Origin: Lunularia cruciata
Lineage: Eukaryota > Streptophyta > Marchantiopsida > Lunulariales > Lunulariaceae
NCBI GenBank assembly: GCA_948567375.1
Contig: OX419756.1
Span: forward strand, 27,754,552 to 27,818,551
Length of the DNA: 64,000 nt
Direction of reading: 5' to 3'
Position 1 is the stretch's first letter, and each line of letters begins with the position of its first letter. This document shows, in pieces, positions 48,190 to 58,395 of this stretch. The notes under the pieces were generated by a model. That model was not told the DNA's origin. It did not search any database and was given only the letters and a program-made list of their open reading frames with translations. A program made the translations under genes and the position numbers.

Positions 48190-49330
48190 GGCTCACAAGT
48201 GTCCGAGTGGTGATGCCTATCAAGGGCATCCTATGCTGCTTTGCCAAGCCAAGGCTCACAATCTAGGTCAAACAGTTCAAGTCCATAGCCTGACCTAACA
48301 CTTGACGCTTGGATGCCTCTAACATTGCTGGAATAGCAGTTATACCGGTGTGAAAACCCATTGCCCGCTCTCTCTCATCAGCGTTAGGCTCCACCAACTG
48401 TTGTAACTGTGAGTCCCAAACAAATCCATGTCCTCCCTCTCAAAAAGCATGAGAGCCTGGGAAACTCATGAGTGTGGGAAATGCAGCTCTAGGCTATCCA
48501 ACTAGGTTCACCACTGCCATAGGTGACCTATCAGCCACTACCACTATCTGAGATTGTCGCCCAACATCCAAGATATCATCAACAAGGATGTGGTCAAGTC
48601 GCTGAATCCCATCATAAGCGCATTGTAGAACCTCTCTGGGTAAGAGGTTCGTCCACCAAAGACGAAGACAATGAGCTCGTGATCCCACTCAAGCTGCATC
48701 CAATAATACAACAGGTCCCATCCAAGAATGGACCTGATGTGTACTCGCCACCACTCTAGTGCAAGAATCACCCATCAAAGGAACATTCTTCAAAAGGTAA
48801 GCTGGAGAAATAGACTAATGAACTTGGAGATGTCATAGTATCCGTAACATCTCCCAAAACACACCAAAACAAGGACCTTGAAGACCCAATCCTCTACCAG
48901 CACGTGTATGTCCCTGACATGGCCATCCAAAAATCACCAAGTGAATAGGCCTATGTCTCTCTAGGTCATGCACCCCCAGTAAGGAAATATCTCTTGGTAG
49001 GGCCTTCTAGTAACCTCTGACTGCTGACATTGGTAATAACTCTGGATACCGATAGGCCAAGTGTGCCACATGATGTAGAGAGACTCACCTAGCAGTCTCA
49101 TCTTTCTCTACATACAAGTACATTTGTACTCGTATACCCGCCTGTAACACCGCAGCTAGTCCGGTGCTTATCCCACCAAACAACTCCAATAGGCATATCC
49201 CCTCTACTAGATACTGCCAAGCAATGAGTGTGGTATCCAGAGGTGTCAAAGCAATCACCTCTAGAGGCTCATCCTCACACTCATCTCTTGATGGTACAAA
49301 GGCTCCACTCCAAGCCTGCTGCACCAACTG
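48190..49330 (-). pseudogene. cytosine-5 DNA methyltransferase domain embedded in retrotransposon pol
   Basis: This family transfers methyl groups from S-adenosylmethionine to cytosine C5. Motifs appear in canonical order in one frame: I, LLELFGGISTGLAAVL (49192-49145); IV, LVIFGWPCQGHTRAG with the catalytic Cys codon at 48919-48917; VI, YLLKNVPL, where the usual ENV Glu is Lys (48790-48788); VIII, GSRAHCLRLWWTN (about 48688-48644); then ERERAMGFHTG and LGQAMDLN as IX/X. The length of about 330 residues suits a complete catalytic domain. Stops occur at 49087, 49009, 48835, 48817, 48691, 48496, 48442 and 48265, all TGA or TAG. It sits between protease and RT in the pol frame. The motif order is unlike plant DRM enzymes, whose order is rearranged. 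Confidence 0.85.
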
Positions 49331-49332
49331 AT

Positions 49333-50401
49333 CTACATGCTACTGCAATTCCTCCTCTGAACTCCATAATGGAACATCCAAGTTGGATGGAACAATCCCA
49401 TTGTACTCCAAAGCCGAGTGATTTCCTCTGGTACTAGAGTATCCTCTGCATGGGCATTCCCCTCCAACAAGTCACCAGGCCAAGTAACTGCACCACTGAA
49501 AGCTAAAACTGATGCTGCCATGGTCCCGGACTGTAGTGAGCCAAGACTGCCACTATTGAAGCATACTGGTAGGCGACATACCCGTCCCTCACCAGACTGC
49601 CAACCAGGTCTATAAGAGGTTGTCTCCTCCCAATAGTCAATGTTGAAACCCATGGGGTATAACACTACTCCCCCAACTAGCACATCATATGACTCAGCTA
49701 TAGTCGCAATAGCCTAAGCTCTCACCACCGAGCTATTAGTCGGATGACCAGGCTGAACTTGGACAACAAGCTCCCCATGTGTGATGTACTATGTCGAACC
49801 ACCACCTAGAGATGTCTGGATCTGAAATGGACAACTCTCCACATCGGTCTTCCGTAACTCCAGACCGACAACTGCAGCCTTCCCCAACATAAGGGGTTAT
49901 GCACCAGAGTCTAACAAGACTCTCTGTGGTGTATAGACCTTCCCTGAAGGTCCCACCAAACAAAAATCCCCCTCTGGTTATCCAATAGGACAACACCAGG
50001 TGTAAACCAGCTCTCTTAAAGGCCGGTCTAGTTGGCAACTCCTCTAGTCTAGCCGCCGCTGCCTGCCATAAACCACTGGTCGATGAACGTATCCAATGCT
50101 CCTCAACCAAGTCAACTCCACTACCAACCACCTCTGCTCTAGTAGTAGGAACTGCACCATCCCTACTCTCACACAATGTGGTAGCCAACCGGAACACTGG
50201 GGCTAGGTCAACTCCCAATGTAAACATGTCATTGGCTGAAAACAAAGGATGCCGCATAATCAATGGAGCTGCCCCCAACATCATGCTAGACTCAGTTTGT
50301 GTAGTAGTAGGTGGTTGACTAGCAGGTAGTCCATCATGCACTCCATCACCACCTACCACACCTGCATTGGGACGTCTAGGAACCATGGATTTCATCTGCA
50401 A
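49333..50401 (-). pseudogene. gypsy protease region
   Basis: The aspartic protease active site reads VLLDSGA near 49925-49900 and is followed by YDVLVGGVVLYPMGFNIDYW, a stretch usual after the protease in this kind of element. The open frame changes from that at 50401-49960 (Ala/Thr-rich spacer) to the protease frame near 49990, and again near 49330 before the methyltransferase. At least three stops interrupt the protease. Confidence 0.7.
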
Positions 50402-52157
50402 TGCCTCAAATAGTGTGAAAGACTGGGAAGTCTGACCTATCTCCCAACCTCTCCTCTATGTGGGTCCAACTCCACTAATGCTCCTCTAGGCTCTGGAGCA
50501 CGTATTGCACTCTTAGTCACTGCTGCAGATGCATCCACCTGTGCTGCTCCGCACATGAAGTCCAAAGCATCTCTATCACCAGCATATGAGGTGGAAGCTT
50601 CATCACCCGAATCTGATCTCCTCTGAGCAATAGCCATACTAGCCAATCTCTACTCCAACTGCTCAATCCGAGTAGCCATAGTTGTGTCAGAAGTAAGGGT
50701 AGGTACTGCATCCCTACTAGGTGTAGATCCTCCACCACCACCTCTACCACCTCATCCTCCATGAATTGGAGCTCCTCTACTACCAGCCATAACAACCCTA
50801 CCACTTCGTAACTTCGGGTGTAGGTCAAAACACCGATCACTAGTGTGACCAAATCTGTGGCAGTGCTCACACTGCCTCTATGTTGGCTGTGATGCACTAG
50901 AGGTATCAGGTCCGTTGCCCTGAGTACACTCTCTCCTATGGTGAGATCCACCACAAGTCCAACAAGCAACACCACCACTCACTAGCTGCTACTAACCCAA
51001 AAATGAGGGTAAGGGTCTAACTCCACTAGGCCCTCCACTCACTCCATAGGATCTGGGCTGTCCACCCTATCCTCAAAAACCAACTGGGTGTGGTGCACTC
51101 TACTGCACTCTAGAAGAAGTCATAGCCGTGGATGAGGTCTCCCTACCAAATCCAGATGTCACCACTCTCTCCTCTACCATGTTGAGTTCAATACGCTCAG
51201 CCAAACCGAAGACCACTGCCAAAGTAGGCAAAGTAGCCTGTAACAACGTAGCATCACAAACTCTACGTCGCAACTCCTTGTCCAATATCCTATACCAAAA
51301 CTAGACTGCATGGACCTCAGTAACTCCCTTAGTGAAACTGATCAGCCGCCTTATGCGAGTGTATGCCTCACGTAGGCTCTCTCTCTAGCCTTCCGTTGGA
51401 ACTCCTACAAGCTCCTCATCTTGTCCGTCTGCACTCCATGGTAGTTCTGCCTCAAACATAGAAAGAACTCCACCATGGGGTTAAACCCCGGTACCACACC
51501 ACCTCCTGCAGCGGTACCTCCACTCGTAGTAGCACTATCTCCAGCTAGTGCACCTCCACTAGCTCCACCCACACTACTCGAGCTAGAACTCATAGGTATA
51601 GCCAATCTACTCCTGGCCACCAAACTTGAAGTGATGGAGACATAATGTGGAGACCAATATTGTCTCCATAACTCAATCTCCTCCAAATGAGCTTTCCTGA
51701 ACTCATGGTAGTCATCCATCGGCAGACCCTCCAAGTGCTGAAACAACCCCTTCCATGCCATGAAGGGTATGAACAATGTCGGGTTCCGCATCTGCTGCAG
51801 ATCACACCAACTATCAAACTCCTGGATGAAGTCATCCAACTCAATGGTACCCACTATACCAAAGTAACGCCTAGGGCCTTTGGAGGCCCCATAAATCTCG
51901 TCCATGTCCCACAACAATGGTGCGGATACACCAAGTGCACTCTCAACTAAATCAGCTCCTGTATTGAACTCCAACTCAGAGTCAATCTCCTCCCTCACTA
52001 GGACCTGAGATACATGTTGATACCGAGCACCACTCCGAGTAAACTCACTGAGTACTGCAAGGCTAACTCCTCTGGAATCTCCAAAGAACTCCGTCGTGAC
52101 AAAGTAACCACAACAGCAAACCCGAACCACCAATTGCAACCACAAATACCCCACCAA
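50402..52157 (-). pseudogene. gypsy gag with two zinc knuckles
   Basis: The capsid-like part is in 52157-51405 (ELDDFIQEFDSWCDLQQM, FMAWKGLFQHLEGLP), followed by a Ser/Gly/Thr-rich spacer. Two CX2CX4HX4C knuckles lie in different frames: CWTCGGSHHRREC (about 50974-50936) and CEHCHRFGHTSDRC (about 50871-50830). The knuckles bind element RNA during packaging. The frame is broken several times. Confidence 0.8.
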
Positions 52158-52518
52158 GTGCCAACACCACCAAGTGCCAATACCAACTAAGCATCACCCA
52201 CTAATGTAACTCTAATCGAGATAACTACACTAGAGGAAAGGGCAACCTATAACCTGCCATCATAACATGCACTCTCATGGTCTGTAGGTCATCACTTCTT
52301 GCCTCACTGGAGAGAAACAAAGGTAGTTTGATTGGTCATCACTCCAGCCTCACCATCAAGAGCACACCAGAGCACCAACACTCAAAAGTCAAGGCACCTC
52401 ACACAAACGTGGTGCACAAAAAGGAAGTAGAGAATGGAGGGGTCCAATCACAAGAAATCTAAACTAAAACCATCCATCTCATAACACAACACGGGATTGA
52501 CTCTGCCACCATTTGGCA

Positions 52519-53869
52519 TGTGACATAAGAGAAGTTAGTATCTAAGTCCTAAGCTACCAGGATCACCAAGAATGGGATCAACTGCCTCTCCTAGCCAAAG
52601 CTACATGTGTACAGATAACAATGGCACAGTCACTATGACAACAAGTGAGGGTGGACCAGTTGGCTAGGGCACCAATCTAGGAACCAGAGATCTAGGGGTC
52701 AAACCCTGTTGCGCACATTTTAGCAGGAAAGGTAGATTTTGCCAACCAATGACCAAGATCTACTCTAAACTAGCTAGCCTCACGCCAGCAAGCTGGCTTG
52801 CTGCCCCTTCTAGCAAGGCCCTCTCATAGCCCACAGCCCTATGCCTCGAAATGCTGAAATTCAGCCATTTGAGGCCTTTCTTGTTGCCACTTCGAACCTC
52901 CTCCAAAATTGGCAAAACTTCTCCAAATCTGCAAAAGTCCTCCAAACTCCAAATCTGCAAAAGTCCTCCAAATCTGGCCAAAATCTAACGTAAATCCCAA
53001 CCAAAATATGACGTAAACCCTAAAGTTAGCTATCTGCCAAATCCCCCACTAACTTTCCACTCGAGCCAAATTGACAACACGGGTTTCTCCAAATCACAAA
53101 TTCATGAGAATAGTTTCACAACTCTACCTTCAATTTGACTTTCTGAGCCCAACTCGTAGCAAATTGGTCCTGCCTTCACCTCCTGAGCTCAAAATCACAA
53201 CCACTGCTCAAAATTTGCTCCATCTTTGCTTGAAATTTGGCCAGCGCTTCCGCACACCGTCTGCCTAACTGCCGAATCTGCATCAATTGAACGAGCTTCT
53301 GCACACTAGGGAAACACTGAACTTGAATCGAGCTACCAATGATCCACCGAGCTTGGAGATACCACCAACACTCAAAGTTCCTGCACCTTATTTCCCCCTG
53401 ACTTCACTTCTCTAATGTAATCAGATTGCTTACCACTCTCAACTCAACTCAACTCAGATCAATACTTGATCTATCACTCTATAAATTGCAAACAATTGGG
53501 CATTGATTATAGTCAAGCCACACCCACTCAAGCATAGAGAATCCAGGTGACGCTCGCCGGCCTCTACCCACCATAGCCAGGAATTCGAAGGCTCAACATC
53601 AGAGAAGTGAGCTCTCTGGAGCTCACTTCAAAACTATACTCCCTGGACTCGAGCTAGCTCTGAAACCCAAACTGTCCGACTGACGGCACACTCGAAGGTG
53701 CGAACGGTGCAAAGTGACGGTGTGCCCCACCGTGAAGTCAGTACCCCAAACACAAAATCTAACCGTCGGAAAGTAGTCTCTAAGAAACTGCTGAAATAAC
53801 TCTAACTACTACCACTAGAACTCTAGCGTCCGAGCATCTAGATGCGGCACTACAAATGGCGTGACAACA
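52519..53869 (-). repeat. 5' LTR and primer site of the methyltransferase-bearing gypsy element
   Basis: On the minus strand the LTR starts TGTTGTCACGCC at 53869, a common gypsy LTR start, and ends TGTCACA at about 52519. TGGTGGCAGAGTC follows at about 52513-52500, a plausible but non-standard primer binding site. Length about 1.35 kb. The partner LTR is missing, so the ends rest on motif and position only. Confidence 0.5.
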
Positions 53870-53961
53870 TGCACATTAAGAGAAGCATGGAATTGTATAC
53901 AATGAATAGGCAAAAATAAATCTATCAAGACATGATAGCTCCTCAAGCTAGTACCCCAAGA

Positions 53962-54007
53962 CCTCTAATGGTACACCTTTCTTTGCACAAAGATGTACCA
54001 TTAGAGG
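53962..54007. repeat. perfect inverted repeat, hairpin
   Basis: CCTCTAATGGTACA at 53962-53975 is exactly inverted at 53994-54007. The 18-nt loop contains a further CTTTG/CAAAG pairing. It may be the tip of a fold-back element or a transcribed hairpin. Confidence 0.7.
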
Positions 54008-54659
54008 AAGAAATAATCTTATCAATATGACTCATTAAACCCAAAGGGTATATAAATATGTTGCTTTACTATACTTTCTAGCCTAACCCAAGATCATGTA
54101 CCTTCATAACCAAATGGAATCTAAAGCATCTTATACCTAAAACTATCTTGTAAACAATGCAACCCAAACAGACTCCTCTCATCAGGTAATCCAATCCTTG
54201 ACCCAAAATCTACAAAATCTAGCACCACTTCTCTCTATCCCCACATATCCCTTTATAATGAAGACATTGTCTTATGAGAAATAAGAATAATACTATATTT
54301 TCCACAAGATCATGTGCAAAACATAGAGTGTGAAAAGCCTCTTTAGTATCATCATACAGTACACAAAGAAGCCTATGGAAAAACTAATCTCAAATAGCAC
54401 CATAATACAATTTGCTTGGGATGTTTATCAATCTTACAACTCAATCTATATATCTAATACATTCAACATATGGATTGGATGTAGCCTATATAACCTCAAA
54501 TGTCAACAATGTTTATGAAGACGCACTTATCACATGAGTATGCTCTATGGTTTGATCATAGATTATGTGCATCTTTCTCACATTTGTCATAGTTTTTGTG
54601 CATCTTTTTGACATGGATCATTGTAAGGTAATGAGTCATACCACTTTCAATAACCCCAC

Positions 54660-54660
<1 letters not shown>

Positions 54661-54694
<34 letters not shown>
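54661..54694. repeat. (ATA)n microsatellite
   Basis: About eleven uninterrupted ATA units in AT-rich intergenic DNA. The rest of 54008-56128 is AT-rich and shows no gene. Confidence 0.9.
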
Positions 54695-54697
<3 letters not shown>

Positions 54698-56128
54698 ATA
54701 ATCCATCTTATATCTTCCATGCAAAACTACATCTTAATTCCATCCTCCCTTACATGAGTAAATATTACCTCTCCAAACTCAAAAGACTATATACAATATT
54801 ACTTTTATTTCACATCTTTATAGTTATCATTATTTGGGTTTTTGGGTTCCAATACAATCATGGTATGAGAATCAAGAGGTTAAAAATTTTCCCAAACCAT
54901 CTCTCTTATGCTAAAATAATCATTCAAAATCATAAAACTTTAAAGATATTCATATCTTACTAAAAAGTTCCTTGTAGCATTCAATTTAAGTATCAATATA
55001 AAAAAAGTTTGAAAAATAAAGAAAGGTGCACATGAACTTATAACATATAATTATATATACACTTGAAAACTATACAACTACATATATAACCTTATTATAA
55101 TGTACACTTGGAAAATGAGAAATTCCTCTCCTCCCTAACTCTTTTTCCTCTCTTATTACCTCCTCTCTGAAACTTTATTTTCACCTCTTGAACCACTCTT
55201 TCAGTTGATTGGAATACAGATACTCGAATGTTTAACTCAATCCATTCTATTTCTTAATACTCTAAATTAGAAAAAGTATCATATATTGAGCTCCTTCTAT
55301 GATAAATTGATTACTTTAAAATAAGTGCTTGTTGATGAGTTTTTGTCTTTGTTATTAATTAACAGAGAATAGGGTGTTTCAAAGAAAGACTAACGTGTAA
55401 CCTCATGAGTATGCTCAAGTTACAATGGAAATTAAATTCAATATTCTACTAGCTAGGCTATGAAATTTAGGTACTAAGTACATTGATACTTACTTTAAGT
55501 ATCATATCCTTTATTAATCATATAAGGAAAGGATGAATTAAATTAAGTTGTTTCTCTTGAACTAACATTTTTTATCTATTAAAAGTCTAAAAGTTTAGCA
55601 AAACCTATTAAATATCTCTAATTTTCTATAAGCATTTGATAATTTGATTGGGCTTTTAAACATCATTTTATGGTCCAAACATTCTTGAAAATTTCCTCAT
55701 ATTTTCATTTTTGTCATATTTGAGTTTCCTAAGTACAATCCTTAGAAGAATTGATTGTATCACTAGAATTTGTTTGAGAAATTCTTTGAGTTACTAATTT
55801 TTAGTTATATTAGTGCTAATACAATACAATCAAGAATCTCATTGATTCTAATGAGAGAACCCTATTTTTCCTAAATTCTAGAAATTATTAATTTTATTTC
55901 TACACAATCAGGAGTAGAAAACATGTTTTTTGAGTAGTAAGTCAACCACTCATGAGTGTAATAATCTTAATTATGATCAACAAGAAAATTAACCATTAAA
56001 CAAAAACTCAAAGATGAATGTGTTAGGTAATTTATACTTAATATAAATATTAGTATAAGTCTTGATGTCTTATACATCATGTTGTCGTTAAAAGTTATTA
56101 GATTTGACGAAGGTTGGATGTTATCTAA

Positions 56129-56500
56129 TAGGGGAATTTTCCATAATACCCTACTTAAAAGAAGTATTCTCCAAAATACCCCGTGCAGCCAAAGTTATTA
56201 CCATAACTCCCTCGTAGCTCCACAACTTCAACTTACTCAGCAGCTCCACAACAGGATCTTTGCCCAAATCGACACACCGAGCAACAACATGAGTGCCCGG
56301 CTTAACCTTGCGGAGTGCTTTGATAGCATGCGCAATTTTCACATGTAGCGAGATGCAATGAACAAAATTTAATTTATTTCTACTTTGTAATGGTGAACGG
56401 TGGGATTGATCATCATGGATGGGGGGTGAAATTTTCAAATGAAAATGGTGCATTTTGGAGAATAATTTTTTTAAGTAGGGTAATTTGGAAAATTCTCCTA
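56129..56500. mobile_element. 372-bp terminal-inverted-repeat element with coding-like interior
   Basis: Left end TAGGGGAATTTTCC (56129) and right end inverted TAGGAGAATTTTCC (ending 56500), with inverted similarity over about 50 bp at each side including ACCCTACTTAAA and ATTCTCCAAAAT. Direct TCTAA lies on both sides (56124-56128, 56501-56505) as a possible target duplication. The interior (about 56180-56400) is more GC-rich and open on the minus strand (ALRKVKPGTHVVARCVDLGK), suggesting a captured gene fragment. No transposase. Confidence 0.75.
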
Positions 56501-57301
56501 TCTAAGATAAGTCTTGATGTTGTATGTACATGTATGTATGCACACAAAAATTGATTTGAGTCAATGTGATGCAAAGTTAGCAAAACTTATCCTTAGATGT
56601 AGCTTGATCTCCACAATATAAAAGCTTGTTGAGCCTAAGATAAGTATAAAATAAATTGATTATTTATTACTAGCAAGCTTAGTAAATATAACTAGTGAGC
56701 TAATTGTTTATCAATATGAAGTATTAACATTTTAGGCGTTAATGTCATCATGATCAAATCTTTAGTTGCCTCTTTCTTGTCTTGGCTCCAATAAAAATTC
56801 ACATGTTTGATTTCGTATTTCTTTATACTTCTCAATTATAATTAATGAGATTGGGTGTATGTATTGAAGTGTACTCAGGTATATGAAATGTTCAACGAAG
56901 AGACAAACAATACAAGTGTGGTAAAAGGAAAGGTCAATAAAGTAAGAATTATATGTAGAAAAGACCCCAACCTTCTAATAAATTTCTATATTGCAAAGCA
57001 GAATTTGCAAGCAAAAACAAATAATAACCACTCAACGACCTCTACACCTTTTTCAATTTCATATATACTTAAGACCAAGATAGATAGATCTACATCAAAT
57101 ATCCTATAAAAGTATGTAGTAGGCTTCGTTTTGGAGGATGTTATAAGCCTTAGAAGTCATTTTAAGAGTAGTATCTGCAGTGAATTAGTAAATATTACAG
57201 ACGAAGAACAAAGAGACAACAACAATAACAGATTAAACTTCTGAAAATGAATTGTCTGTAAACACGAGTCTTAAAACTCTGAACATTGAAGGATGTAAAT
57301 A

Positions 57302-57470
57302 GGCGATCATAGTAAGCCTCCCATCAGAACTTACAAGTTCACTGTCTAACGCAACATTGAAAGAGGCAGACAGGCAATCATAGTAAGTCTCCACGAAAGT
57401 ACTTGCAACTCTTTGTCTAAGACAATATTGAAGGCGGTGGACTGGCCATCAGAGTAAGCCTGCACAAAAG
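57302..57470. repeat. 71-bp tandem repeat, 2.4 copies
   Basis: Units begin GGCGATCATAGTAAG (57302), GGCAATCATAGTAAG (57373) and GGCCATCAGAGTAAG (57444), exactly 71 bp apart, and share a TTGTCTAA-like block and an ATATTGAA/ACATTGAA block. It lies in the interval between the callose synthase stop and the inverted-repeat element; nothing else is seen in 56506-58395 apart from a dispersed-repeat fragment at about 57607. Confidence 0.8.
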
Positions 57471-58395
57471 CAGTTACATCTTCCCTGCCTAGGGAAAGTA
57501 TCGCAATAGGTAGGCGAATGCCAGGGCCCCTCGAAACAAATCTCTGTTACGATGCTCATGAATGCCAAGGCAATATGCTCAGACTTCCTGAGCATATTTG
57601 AGAAATGGGAACAGAAGCCATTTTCAGAACGGGGATCCAAAATCCACTTAAGTAAAACCGAGTGGGTCTCATGCAGATAAACAACAGCTGGCATTCATAT
57701 CATACAGAATTCAGAGTAGACGCATATACCATTAAACCTCTATCGTATTAACGCAAAGGGAATCAGGAGTTGTACATGTATCGAGAGTTTCGAGGGCTGT
57801 TGGTGTGTAACTAGCACATTGTCTTCCTCACCATATTTTTTAAAATCTTTTTCCCAATATCGTTGAGTTATTTCCTCCATGTGCAGAACTAGGACCATTT
57901 GGATACATTGGGTACATTCTTCCATATGGGAAGAAAGACAGATAGGTTTCCGCAATGTGAGAACGCTGGTATACTTTAAGTGTGAAAATTATTGTGTATA
58001 TTTGTCGGAACCCTGTTCCGACAAAATAGACAAATGGCCTACCGGTATTGAAGGGAAGTATCTCGCGGGGTGGTCAGAAAGTGTTTAGGGTTCTTGCTTG
58101 AACTTCATTCTGGAGATACAGGATCCACTAGAGAAGGCACATACAAGTGCGAAGTGCAGGAAACCATGCAGGCTGTGAGTTCAGACGTCATTAAGAATGC
58201 TTTACAATAATGAAAGAATGCCCTAGTATACACAGTTTCTTCTTCCAGACTCTTCAAAATGGAATTGGAGCCCGCGGTACTACAATCTTACTCTATCGAA
58301 TCTACCCTACGGTCGGCCTTAGAGTGTGTGTAGCTGGAGGTTATCGTCGCTTTCTCTATGAACAAAAATGGTTAGGAACACAAGCCTATACAATC

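Larger units (their letters stand above)
44790..53869 (-). mobile_element. Ty3/gypsy retrotransposon carrying a DNA methyltransferase and a PHD finger
   Basis: Read on the minus strand: LTR (53869-52519), primer site, gag (about 52157-50400) with two CCHC knuckles, protease (about 49925-49880), cytosine-5 DNA methyltransferase (about 49330-48190), RT (about 47640-46880), RNase H (about 46846-46400), integrase (about 46130-45503) and PHD finger (45133-44801). From 49327 to 44801 the readable pieces share one frame, indicating a single ancestral polyprotein. It is inactivated by many TGA/TAG codons and at least one frameshift near 49330. No 3' LTR was found; a degraded reverse transcriptase element lies directly beyond. 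Confidence 0.9.

Noticed and set aside
52277-52462. Small open frame next to the gypsy LTR
   Set aside because: Antisense to the leader between the primer site and gag; no support.
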